Below are positions 38,194 through 45,874 of a DNA stretch of 45,874 nucleotides, piece by piece (within the stretch, counting starts at the first letter, position 1; every line of letters begins with the position of its first letter). The position numbers and the translations under genes were made by a program. The notes beneath the pieces were generated by a model. That model did no database searches and was not told where the DNA came from. It was given only the letters and a program-made list of their open reading frames with translations. Source of the DNA: Acholeplasmataceae bacterium (GTDB taxonomy: Bacteria > Bacillota_I > Bacilli_A > ML615J-28 > CAG-313); assembly GCA_012838545.1 (NCBI GenBank), contig DUPC01000048.1, positions 1-45,874 of the forward strand, written 5' to 3'.

Positions 38194-40512
38194 TTACGGT
38201 TCAAAATCGTATGGGTTATTATTTCCAAATGATTTTTCTCCCAAAGTGGAAAAAGCGCTTTGCGCATCGTCAATTAAAATTTTTTTATTTTGAATCGCTT
38301 CAACGATCTTTTGGGCAAGAATTGTTTGACGAGGATCTTCGATGCGATTGATACCATAATATAATCTTTGCAAATTACCCAGCATCACAAGATGTTTTTT
38401 TGCTCTGGTGACTGCCGTATAGATAAGTTTACGTCTCAACATAAAGCGGTGTTCCGTAACAAACGGCACAATCACGGTATCGAATTCGCTACCTTGGGAT
38501 TTATGGACGCTGATAGCATATGCCAATTTTAAATCTTCCATTTCTTCCCAAGTGTATTCCACAAATCCGGTATCAAACAAAACATTCACTCCGTTAATGG
38601 CTTTATCTTTATAAAGGTAATTCATTATAATACCGATATCGCCATTCATCACGTTTTTTTCGCTGCGATTGACTAATTGAATGACTTTGTCGTTGACGCG
38701 AAAGATTTGTCCGTTATATTTGATTTCTTCTTTTGAACCATGGGCAAGCGGGTTAACCAATGCTTGGATTTGATCATTTATCGCGTTAATTCCCACCTCA
38801 CCGCGGTACATCGGAATTAAAACTTGAATATCGCGGATGATATCCAGACCTTTAGACTTAGCCAATTCTACCTGTTTTATGATTTCCTGAGTTGCCAAAA
38901 CTTCCTCGCATTCCCAAAACACGCGGTCGTCTTTTGGTTCCAAGATATTTTCCACCAAACGACCGTCATTTAAAGCATGGGCAAAAAGAATGATATTAGA
39001 ACCTTCCGCCTGACGGTGAATGGTTCTTAAGCGAACCGTAGTAATTTCTTTGGTATCGATTAAATCTTTCAGGACTTGTCCGGGACCGACCGCCGGAAGT
39101 TGGTCGACATCGCCGACAATGATGACTCGGGCTCTTTCATCCAAGGAAACAAACAAGCGATAAGCAATCGGCAAATCCATCATCGACGCTTCGTCGACAA
39201 TGATTAATTGTTGATGAGTCGGATTATCCGGTCCTCTGGTGAAATGATTGTCGCCTTGATAGCCTAGGAATTTATGAATTGTTTGCGCATCGATGCCTGT
39301 GGTTTCTTTGAGGCGTTTTGCTGCGCGTCCGGTCGGAGCCACCAGGGCAATCTGATCGAGCCAAGTGGTATTGTTGTTTTGAAGTTTTAAGTATAAATAA
39401 ATAATCGCTCGGACAATCGTTGTTTTTCCGGTTCCCGGACCTCCGGTAATAATCGAGATTGGTTCCGAAAGCGCATGAATTATGGCTGTTCTTTGGTCAT
39501 TATCGAAATTTATGCCGCTTTCGGATTCGAAGTTATCCAGATAGCGTTTGATTTGAGCTGAATCAAAACTTTCAATTAGTTGTTGTTCGTTTTTGATGCG
39601 CATAGCCACTTGCTTGGCAAGCGTAATTTCTTGTTGATATAATTGGGCATCAAAAATCAAATTGTTCCGGTGATAAATGATTGACCCTTCTTTAGATAGT
39701 TCATCAATCATTTGTCGGTATAAATTATATTCCAATTCGCCGTTTAAGTACTTATTGACTAACCTAAACAGTTCCTGCGTTTCGATGTAACTGTTGCCGG
39801 AGTTGAAAATCCATTCGTTTAACACGTATTGAATAACCGCTTTTATGCGCACCGGCGCGGTTTTTTCCACGCCGATTCTTAAAGCGAAAGCATCATTTTT
39901 CTTAAAACCAAAGCGGGGAACAGCTTGCATTAAACAATAAGGCATCGCCTTGATTTTTTCTAAAGCATTACTGCCCAGAATAGCGATTATTTTATGTGCC
40001 ATATCGATGGTAATGCCATTATTCATTAAGAAAAGCATCATCGCTTGCGTGTTAGCATTGTTCTTGATGCCTTCAATGAGCGATCTTTTTTGAGCTTTGG
40101 ATAATTTCAAAGCGTCAAGGACAGTTTCGTCTTCTTGGATTTTCTCCACCACTTTTACCCCCAAAGCTTCGACGAGGGATTTTGCGGTTAGGAGACCGAT
40201 GCCCGGAAATAATTCGCTTGATAAATAATTGATTACTCCCTGTTCGTTGGTTTGTTCCAAACGGGAAAAAGAAGTAAACTGAAATTGCATTCCATAACGG
40301 GGAGAATTGACGAAATTGCCTTCGAATTGGTATTCTTCTTCGGGAAACACCGCGCGGTCAAACACCCCGACTACGGTAATATGATTGCCGATTAAGCGAC
40401 TCTTTTCCCGAACGATTTTATACTCGTCGGGGGCCAGTTCAATGATAGCCACCGTATAACCGTTGGCTTGGTTATGATACTGAATCCGGGAAATTGTACC
40501 TTTTATCGTCAC
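38194..40512 (-). CDS. recD2: RecD2-type 5'-3' DNA helicase
   Basis: Superfamily 1B helicase (YrrC) involved in replication-fork and mismatch repair. The 772-aa protein has the N-terminal OB and helix-hairpin-helix regions (IKGTISRIQYHNQANG, LFPGIGLLTAKSLVEALG), Walker A GGPGTGKTTIVRA (about 355), Walker B LIIVDEASMMD, DVDQLPAVGPGQVL and the C-terminal LAYAISVHKSQGSEFD and YTAVTRAKKHLVML motifs. A GTG start (40512) overlaps the last base of the mnmA stop and has GAGGAGG upstream, so it is coupled to mnmA. It is the RecBC-independent RecD2, as expected for a Firmicute. Confidence 0.96.
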   Translation of the reverse strand: MTIKGTISRIQYHNQANGYTVAIIELAPDEYKIVREKSRLIGNHITVVGVFDRAVFPEEEYQFEGNFVNSPRYGMQFQFTSFSRLEQTNEQGVINYLSSELFPGIGLLTAKSLVEALGVKVVEKIQEDETVLDALKLSKAQKRSLIEGIKNNANTQAMMLFLMNNGITIDMAHKIIAILGSNALEKIKAMPYCLMQAVPRFGFKKNDAFALRIGVEKTAPVRIKAVIQYVLNEWIFNSGNSYIETQELFRLVNKYLNGELEYNLYRQMIDELSKEGSIIYHRNNLIFDAQLYQQEITLAKQVAMRIKNEQQLIESFDSAQIKRYLDNFESESGINFDNDQRTAIIHALSEPISIITGGPGTGKTTIVRAIIYLYLKLQNNNTTWLDQIALVAPTGRAAKRLKETTGIDAQTIHKFLGYQGDNHFTRGPDNPTHQQLIIVDEASMMDLPIAYRLFVSLDERARVIIVGDVDQLPAVGPGQVLKDLIDTKEITTVRLRTIHRQAEGSNIILFAHALNDGRLVENILEPKDDRVFWECEEVLATQEIIKQVELAKSKGLDIIRDIQVLIPMYRGEVGINAINDQIQALVNPLAHGSKEEIKYNGQIFRVNDKVIQLVNRSEKNVMNGDIGIIMNYLYKDKAINGVNVLFDTGFVEYTWEEMEDLKLAYAISVHKSQGSEFDTVIVPFVTEHRFMLRRKLIYTAVTRAKKHLVMLGNLQRLYYGINRIEDPRQTILAQKIVEAIQNKKILIDDAQSAFSTLGEKSFGNNNPYDFEP

Positions 40513-41630
40513 TAGTACAACCTCCTCTCATCATTAAAATACACTTCCTCGATGGTTCCGCCCCCCAGGCAGTATTGCCCCTGGTAGAAGACACAAGCTT
40601 GTCCCGGGGTAATCGCTTTGACCGGTTGCAAGGTTCTTACTTCCAAGGTACCTTTATCCAACCACTTAACGATAACATCGACATCTTTTTGGCGATAGCG
40701 GAATTTTGCGGTCATCTTTTCGCCGTCAATAAACGGTTCATTGATAATATTGACCCCGCTTACTATAACGCGGTTGCCGTATAAAAGCGCTTGTTCTTTG
40801 CCCTGACCGACAAAAAGCGAGTTGGTTTTGATGTCTTTTCCCACCACAAACCAAGGGTCACCCGGTCCGCCGATATTAAGACCCTTGCGTTGACCGATGG
40901 TATAATACATCACGCCGTCGTGCTCACCAATAATTTTTCCCTCCATGGTTTTCATTGGACCTTTTTGGGCCGGCAGATAGTTTTGCAGGAATTGCTTAAA
41001 ATTACGTTCGCCGATAAAACATACCCCCGTAGAATCCTTCTTGGTTGATACCTCCAACCCATACTGTTTGGCTAGCGATCTGACTTCCGTTTTCAACATA
41101 TCGCCAATCGGAAAAAGCGTGTATTTTAATTGTTCGCTCGTTAATTGCGACAAAAAGTAAGTTTGGTCTTTGTTTTCGTCGATTCCCCTAAGCAAATAAT
41201 GCTTATCCTGATGTAGCACCCGAGCATAATGGCCCATCGCGATGAAATCGGCACCCAGTGAAAAAGCATGCTTTAAGAAAGAAGAAAACTTAATGTATTT
41301 GTTGCATAATATATCGGGATTGGGGGTTCGCCCCTTTTCGTATTCCGAGAGAAAATAAAGGAAAACATTATTCCAATATTGCTCGACAAAGTCGATTCGA
41401 TGGAGTTTAACACCAAGCTTATCCGCGACTTTTATCGCGTCTTGATAATCGACTTCTTGAGGACAAAGGGGATCTTCAATCGTCGGGTTGCCTAAGATAT
41501 CATTATTGGTAAAAGCATCCCAGTTGCGCATAAACATGGCTTCCACGTCATAGCCCGCTTCCAGTAATTTGATAATCGATACTGCACTGTCCACTCCGCC
41601 CGATAGGCCGACTATTACTTTTTCTTTCAA
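40512..41630 (-). CDS. mnmA: MnmA, tRNA-specific 2-thiouridylase
   Basis: MnmA thiolates U34 in tRNA-Lys, -Glu and -Gln. The 372-aa protein has the PP-loop VGLSGGVDSAVS (about 7-18), MFMRNWDA, the first catalytic Cys in NPDILCNKYIKF (about 107), the persulfide Cys in TGVCFIGERNFKQF (about 204) and the C-terminal beta-barrel with ARFRYRQ-like KFRYRQKDV and PGQACVFYQG. The start is a TTG seven bases after AAAGGAGG. It is followed by recD2 with a 1-nt overlap, as in Bacillus. Confidence 0.97.
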   Translation of the reverse strand: MKEKVIVGLSGGVDSAVSIIKLLEAGYDVEAMFMRNWDAFTNNDILGNPTIEDPLCPQEVDYQDAIKVADKLGVKLHRIDFVEQYWNNVFLYFLSEYEKGRTPNPDILCNKYIKFSSFLKHAFSLGADFIAMGHYARVLHQDKHYLLRGIDENKDQTYFLSQLTSEQLKYTLFPIGDMLKTEVRSLAKQYGLEVSTKKDSTGVCFIGERNFKQFLQNYLPAQKGPMKTMEGKIIGEHDGVMYYTIGQRKGLNIGGPGDPWFVVGKDIKTNSLFVGQGKEQALLYGNRVIVSGVNIINEPFIDGEKMTAKFRYRQKDVDVIVKWLDKGTLEVRTLQPVKAITPGQACVFYQGQYCLGGGTIEEVYFNDERRLY

Positions 41631-41654
41631 GGTGTCACCTCCTTTTGTTTTTAT

Positions 41655-43700
41655 TTATGTTATTTGATTTTTCGTTTTAATTTCCAAAATGGCGTCGCGA
41701 AGCATCATGGCATCTTCAAACCGGAGGTCTTTCGCCGCTTGTTTCATTTGTTTTTCGAGTTGGTTAATCAATTGTTGTTTTTCGATTCTGGTCATAGAGG
41801 TTAATTGATTGGTCTCAAAATCAATAACGGTATCAGTAACCGTACCGGTTGCTTCTTTGCTGATGGAGATTGATTCGCGAATATCTTTTTGAATAGTTTG
41901 TGGAGTAATGCCGTGCTCTTGATTGTATTTTTCTTGGATTCTTCTTCTTCGATAGGTTTCTTCGATAGCTTTGTACATCGAATCTGTTACCTTATCTGCA
42001 TAAAGCACAACTCGTCCGTTGGCGTTTCGGGCGGCTCGACCGATAGTTTGAATAAGCGAGCGTTCGCTACGCAAGAATCCTTCTTTGTCGGCGTCCAAAA
42101 TCACTATCAAACTTACTTCCGGAATATCCAAGCCTTCCCTTAACAAGTTAATTCCAACTATGCAGTCAAAAACACCCTGGCGGAGTTTGCGGATAATTTC
42201 CAGACGTTCCAAGGCCATGATTTCCGAATGCAAATATGCGACTTTAATACCAGCTTCTTTTAAGTAACTCGTCAAGTCTTCACTCATCTTGATGGTTAAG
42301 GTGGTAATCAAAGTCCTTTCGTTACGTTTGATTTGTTCTTTTAAGTCTTTAAGCAAATAGTCGATTTGGTTTTCCGTCGGTCTTACTTCGATTAGCGGAT
42401 CCAAAAGTCCCGTTGGTCGGATAATCTGTTCCACCACTTGATAAGACTTGCTTATTTCATAATCACCCGGGGTTGCGCTCGTGAAGATCACTTGACGAAT
42501 CTTATTTTCAAATTCTTCAAAATTGAGCGGCCGATTGTCCAAAGCGGAAGGCAAACGGAAACCGTAGTCAACAAGGGTTTGTTTTCGGCTGCGGTCGCCA
42601 TTGTACATCCCGCGGATTTGGGGGATGGTCACATGCGATTCATCGATAATCATCAAGTAATCGTCGCCAAAGAAGTCCAATAGTACATATGGTGTTTCGC
42701 CTTCGCCCCGTAAGGCCAAGTGGCGCGAATAGTTTTCGATGCCGCTGCAGATTCCAATCTCCCGCAACATTTCCAAATCATACTTGGTTCTTTGTTCAAT
42801 GCGTTGGGCTTCAAGCAACTGATTATTGGCTTTAAAGTAAACAACGCGTTCATTTAGTTCTTCTTCAATTCGTCTTAAGGCTTCTTCTTTCTTTTGATCA
42901 TTCATGACGAAATGGGTGGCCGGGAAAATGGAGACAACTTCAAGGTTCGATTTGATTTTTCCGGTAGTGACGTCGAAAAGAGAAATTTTTTCGATTTCGT
43001 CGTCAAAGAAAGTGATGCGTATGGCTTCATTTCGCTCATAGGTAGGAAGGATATCGACATTGTCGCCTTTTACCCGGAAAGTCCCGCGGGCAAATTCAAT
43101 ATTGTTTCGGACAAATTGGCGATGGATTAATTTATCGCACAAATCGTCGCGCTTGATTTTCTGGTTTTTCCTGAGGGTTAACATCGAGCCCTTATATTCT
43201 TCGGGGTCACCGATACCATAGATACAGGAAACCGAGGCAACAATAATCGTGTCTCTTCGTTCCAAAATACTCGCCGTCGCCGCATGCCTCATTTCATCAA
43301 TTTCATCGTTGATGCTGGAGTCTTTTTCGATGTATAAATCTTTACTGGGGACATACGCTTCCGGTTGATAATAATCATAATAAGAGATAAAATATTCCAC
43401 CCGGTTATGGGGAAAAAACGCCTTCAATTCAGCATAAAGCTGACCCGCCAAAGTTTTGTTGTGCACAATCACGATGGTAGGTTTATTGACTTGCTCAATT
43501 ACATTGGCTATCGTGAAGGTTTTTCCGGTTCCGGTTGCGCCCAGAAGAGTCTGATGTTGGGCTCCTTTTTGAATGTTTTCGACTAAGTTCGCTATCGCTT
43601 GGGGTTGATCGCCAGTCGGTTTAAAGGGGGAAACTAAAACAAATTTGTTTACAAATTTGTTTTCAAACTTGTTTTCAAATTTATATTCGCTGCTATTCAT
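41655..43700 (-). CDS. uvrB: UvrB, excinuclease ABC subunit B
   Basis: UvrB is the damage-verifying helicase of nucleotide excision repair. The 681-aa protein has Walker [11 protein letters not shown] (about 55), the beta-hairpin [29 protein letters not shown], helicase motifs [25 protein letters not shown] and QTIGRAARN, and a C-terminal UVR domain ([18 protein letters not shown]). Before the usual N-terminus lies an unusual ~20-residue Lys-Phe-Glu/Val-Asn extension encoded by a 12-nt tandem repeat. The ATG overlaps the stop of the upstream gene (ATGA). UvrA is not in the window. Confidence 0.97.
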   Translation of the reverse strand: MNSSEYKFENKFENKFVNKFVLVSPFKPTGDQPQAIANLVENIQKGAQHQTLLGATGTGKTFTIANVIEQVNKPTIVIVHNKTLAGQLYAELKAFFPHNRVEYFISYYDYYQPEAYVPSKDLYIEKDSSINDEIDEMRHAATASILERRDTIIVASVSCIYGIGDPEEYKGSMLTLRKNQKIKRDDLCDKLIHRQFVRNNIEFARGTFRVKGDNVDILPTYERNEAIRITFFDDEIEKISLFDVTTGKIKSNLEVVSIFPATHFVMNDQKKEEALRRIEEELNERVVYFKANNQLLEAQRIEQRTKYDLEMLREIGICSGIENYSRHLALRGEGETPYVLLDFFGDDYLMIIDESHVTIPQIRGMYNGDRSRKQTLVDYGFRLPSALDNRPLNFEEFENKIRQVIFTSATPGDYEISKSYQVVEQIIRPTGLLDPLIEVRPTENQIDYLLKDLKEQIKRNERTLITTLTIKMSEDLTSYLKEAGIKVAYLHSEIMALERLEIIRKLRQGVFDCIVGINLLREGLDIPEVSLIVILDADKEGFLRSERSLIQTIGRAARNANGRVVLYADKVTDSMYKAIEETYRRRRIQEKYNQEHGITPQTIQKDIRESISISKEATGTVTDTVIDFETNQLTSMTRIEKQQLINQLEKQMKQAAKDLRFEDAMMLRDAILEIKTKNQIT
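43639..43686 (-). repeat. Four-unit 12-nt tandem repeat in the 5' end of uvrB
   Basis: Plus-strand units are ACAAATTTGTTT (43639-43650), an identical copy (43651-43662), TCAAACTTGTTT (43663-43674) and TCAAATTTATAT (43675-43686). They encode repeated KFEN/KFVN tetrapeptides. Because the unit is 12 nt, copy-number change keeps the frame. Confidence 0.85.
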
Positions 43701-44533
43701 TGCTTCAAATAGACGACGTTCGTCACTTTCTTTGGATCGTAAATGATATTAATAAATTCTTCTTGGGTTTCGCTGTAAAGATAGGAATTAAGACGCGTTT
43801 TCACAAATTCGCCTTTCGAAGTATAATACTCGATTTCCATGCGCGATTCCCTAAGACCTTTGGCGTTTTTGGCTCCCCCAAATTTAAAAGTTTTGACGGT
43901 TGCGATGGCTTTGGTGCCGTATACTTTTAAATAATTGTAATTATGGGCAACCGGCATTGCAATCAAACTGTCGATTAAATACGATAACAACATCACATAA
44001 AGGAAGATAATTAACACAAGATACAAAGGCGAACCGAATACTTCGGTAAGCATAACGGTATTGTCAACCAAGGCATTGGCTTTGATTAAACTTATGAGAA
44101 CATTTATCGTATTAAAAGCCCCCAAGAAAATCAAGATGGCATTGGTAAAAAGCGGACCTTTTTCCAATTTGGCTTTTTGTCCTTCCAAGATTAGCGGAAA
44201 ACGATACACTTTTTTTAAGTTTGTCGGGTCGATATGAGATAAATTTACTTCTTGACCTCCATGGTACAATTCTTCCGCTTTGTCGGTTGGGACAAATTCA
44301 AAAGTGTTGTTGAAAAGAATCCGACTTTGAGGGCTGGTAAACTCCACCAAAACATGGGTTCTCCGTTTTGCTGAATGCACTTCTTTCACCACCGCGGGAA
44401 TTGTTTGGGGATTGGTCTTGAGCATTTTTTGCACTTTAAAATCCCGAAATAGATTTAAAGCAAAGTTAAAAAGATAAGCTAACAAAAATAAAACATTTAA
44501 GGCTAAAAATCCGGCACTCATAGCAATATTCAT
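43697..44533 (-). CDS. Membrane protein of unknown function, DUF3592-like
   Basis: The 278-aa protein has an N-terminal membrane helix ([20 protein letters not shown]), two central helices ([19 protein letters not shown] and [18 protein letters not shown]) and two beta-rich soluble parts, the second ending [15 protein letters not shown]. Duplicated beta segments with a YDP..N ending recall DUF3592 proteins, but I am not certain. GAGGTAAAA precedes the ATG. It lies between rlmH and uvrB, overlapping uvrB by 4 nt. Confidence 0.75.
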   Translation of the reverse strand: MNIAMSAGFLALNVLFLLAYLFNFALNLFRDFKVQKMLKTNPQTIPAVVKEVHSAKRRTHVLVEFTSPQSRILFNNTFEFVPTDKAEELYHGGQEVNLSHIDPTNLKKVYRFPLILEGQKAKLEKGPLFTNAILIFLGAFNTINVLISLIKANALVDNTVMLTEVFGSPLYLVLIIFLYVMLLSYLIDSLIAMPVAHNYNYLKVYGTKAIATVKTFKFGGAKNAKGLRESRMEIEYYTSKGEFVKTRLNSYLYSETQEEFINIIYDPKKVTNVVYLKQ

Positions 44534-44549
44534 AATATTTTACCTCTTT

Positions 44550-45008
44550 CTATTTATGATAATCATGATTGTTGAAAATGGTATATACGCGGTATAATTG
44601 TTCCATTAACATTAAGCGTACCCATTGATGGGGAAAGGTTAAGCGGGAAAGCGATAAAGCAAGGTTGCTGCGAAGTTTGACTTTGTCGGACAAACCATTG
44701 GAACCGCCAATCACAAAAGCGATTCTTGAATTTCCGTAAGTTAACAGGGAACTGATTTTTTCCGAAAGTTCCTCACTTGTTAACATTTTGCCCTCAATTT
44801 CCAAAGTAATAACAAAATCATTGGAGGCGATTTTGCTTAAGATAGCTAGCCCTTCGTTTTCAATGTTTTGATTGATTGTTTTATTGGTTACTTCTTTGAT
44901 TTCGACGATTTCGATTGGGGTAAAAGCACTTAAGCGTTTAAGGTATTCTTTAATTCCTTCTTTTAAGGCTGCTTCTTTAATACTTCCAACTGCTATTACT
45001 CTAATCAC
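44550..45008 (-). CDS. rlmH: RlmH, 23S rRNA pseudouridine-1915 N3-methyltransferase
   Basis: SPOUT-class enzyme acting on assembled ribosomes. The 152-aa protein has the trefoil-knot SAM motif FVIGGSNGLSDKV (about 102-114), LSRLTFPHQWVRLMLMEQLYR and the invariant C-terminal YHK. Slightly shorter than the usual 155-160 aa. The GTG start overlaps the walJ stop by 4 nt, so the pair is translationally coupled. walJ and rlmH are also close neighbours in Bacillus. Confidence 0.96.
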   Translation of the reverse strand: MIRVIAVGSIKEAALKEGIKEYLKRLSAFTPIEIVEIKEVTNKTINQNIENEGLAILSKIASNDFVITLEIEGKMLTSEELSEKISSLLTYGNSRIAFVIGGSNGLSDKVKLRSNLALSLSRLTFPHQWVRLMLMEQLYRVYTIFNNHDYHK

Positions 45009-45793
45009 GCCACTTTATCCTCCAAATCAAATAAGATGGTTTCTTCATGTTGTTTGGCTACATACAAAGATATACCTTTGGGAACCGTTGCGTCGTAGTT
45101 TTCTTGATATGCCAGTTCATAAGTATTGCACTCTTCGCTGACATGGGCAAGGACCACGATTTTCGTTTGGTCGCTGACGATGCGGTTTAAGATATCTTTA
45201 CACATTTGGTTCGACAAATGTCCTTCATTGGAAAGAATCCGCTGTTTCAAATCCCATGTTCTGGTGCTGTTCAGTAACATTTCCACATCATGGTTTGATT
45301 CGATTATCAACATCTGAATTTGCTTCAAAATAGCGTCGTACTTTTCGGGCAAATGTCCCGTATCGGTAATGTAAGCTAAACTGGCGTCCTTGTTTTTCAA
45401 CAAAAACCCATAATTGTTCCGCGCATCATGCGATAAAGCAATCGGAACGAAAGTCAAATCGTTGATTTGGTACTTGACGTCGGGATTGATAAAGTTGATA
45501 TCGTGCAGATAGGGATTCGGTTGGTTTCTTTGACCGATGCCACGCAAACTCTTTTTGGCAATATAAAGTTTGGCCCGGGTTTTTTCCAGCAAAGACACCA
45601 AATGTCCGGTATGATCGATATGTTCATGGGTAATCAAAATCGCATTCAAGTGATTTAGTTCGATTCCTTGGCGGGCTAAGCGCAGTTTTACTTGTCGATG
45701 GCTTATCCCTGCATCAATCAATATTTTGGTTTGGTTCGTTTCGATATATGTGGCATTGCCTTTTGAACCACTTGCTAAAATTATTACTTTCAT
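45005..45793 (-). CDS. walJ: WalJ (YycJ), metallo-beta-lactamase fold exonuclease
   Basis: Member of the MBL-fold family found beside the WalRK system in Firmicutes, with proposed DNA exonuclease activity in mismatch repair and cell-division coordination. The 262-aa protein begins VIILASGSKGNATYIE and has the metal motif ITHEHIDHTGH (about 54-64), SHDARNNYGFLL, AYITDTGHLP and LAHVSEECN (about 215). A GAGGA lies before the ATG and a consensus-spaced promoter lies upstream. The walRKHI genes expected before it lie outside the window, and the promoter suggests it starts a separate unit here. Confidence 0.93.
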   Translation of the reverse strand: MKVIILASGSKGNATYIETNQTKILIDAGISHRQVKLRLARQGIELNHLNAILITHEHIDHTGHLVSLLEKTRAKLYIAKKSLRGIGQRNQPNPYLHDINFINPDVKYQINDLTFVPIALSHDARNNYGFLLKNKDASLAYITDTGHLPEKYDAILKQIQMLIIESNHDVEMLLNSTRTWDLKQRILSNEGHLSNQMCKDILNRIVSDQTKIVVLAHVSEECNTYELAYQENYDATVPKGISLYVAKQHEETILFDLEDKVA

Positions 45794-45819
45794 ATTTTTT
45801 CATCCTCATTATTTGCTAA

Positions 45820-45848
45820 TTATATCATATTTTTGCCAAAAATTCAAA
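45820..45848 (-). promoter_or_regulatory. SigA promoter of walJ-rlmH
   Basis: TTGAAT (45848-45843), 17 nt and TATAAT (45825-45820) on the minus strand, about 27 nt above the walJ start codon. It could drive walJ, rlmH, the membrane protein and uvrB. Confidence 0.7.
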
Positions 45849-45874
45849 CACTAAGAAAAAGAAAAAAACTTGCC

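Noticed and set aside
1-45874. A mollicute with UGA read as tryptophan
   Set aside because: Clear genes end at TGA (for example csn2) and use TGG for conserved Trp, and sporulation genes are present.

Overview
The window looks like chromosomal DNA from a low-G+C, endospore-forming member of the Bacilli. Evidence for spores is direct: recognisable cotE (outer coat morphogen), spoVS, gpr (germination protease), LysM/Tyr-rich coat-like proteins and a Pro/Tyr-rich small protein. Gene order repeatedly matches the Bacillus subtilis chromosome: polA-mutM-coaE...dnaB-dnaI-thrS; cotE-miaB-spoVS-ymdB-rny...recA-pgsA; gpr-rpsT-holA-comEC-comEA; recD2-mnmA; rlmH-walJ. TGA is used as a stop and TGG as Trp, so this is not a UGA-recoding mollicute. 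I cannot name the genus.

Region 1 (1-5.7 kb, minus strand) is a complete type II-A CRISPR-Cas locus: cas9 (compact, 1097 aa), a tracrRNA gene between cas9 and cas1, cas1, cas2, a long csn2, then a leader and the first CRISPR repeat at the very edge of the window. The repeat at 37-2 and the tracrRNA anti-repeat at 2336-2317 share a perfect 20-nt complementary core. Promoters can be read for cas9, the tracrRNA and the array. The locus is visibly more AT-rich than the housekeeping DNA beside it. The array itself lies outside the window.

Region 2 (5.7-6.3 kb) is a gene-poor spacer with an AU-only terminator and what looks like a decayed small membrane-protein gene. Region 3 (6.3-18 kb, minus) holds trmFO, a three-LysM protein, thrS under a T-box riboswitch, the helicase loaders dnaI and dnaB, an unknown gene, a mutM-coaE gene fusion, a nitroreductase and polA.

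Region 4 (18-24.4 kb) holds a VanY-like lipoprotein carboxypeptidase, dapH, a set of spore-coat-type genes (Pro/Tyr-rich small protein with a SigK-like promoter, LysM/Tyr protein, cotE), a frameshifted patatin phospholipase, miaB, a GNAT acetyltransferase and spoVS with a SigH-like promoter. Region 5 (24.4-30.8 kb) carries ymdB, rny, a TIM-barrel epimerase, an unknown gene plus recU (plus strand), recA and pgsA.

Region 6 (30.9-38 kb) carries two small membrane proteins, gpr with a forespore-type promoter, rpsT, holA, an exported protein of unknown function, comEC, comEA and a small membrane protein. Region 7 (38-45.9 kb) has recD2, mnmA, uvrB (with a 12-nt tandem repeat in its 5' end), a membrane protein, rlmH and walJ.

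The most notable items are the CRISPR-Cas locus (compact Cas9 with a cysteine-rich HNH domain, its tracrRNA and the leader edge), the MutM-CoaE fusion, the frameshifted patatin, the repeat-extended UvrB N-terminus and several unrecognised proteins.
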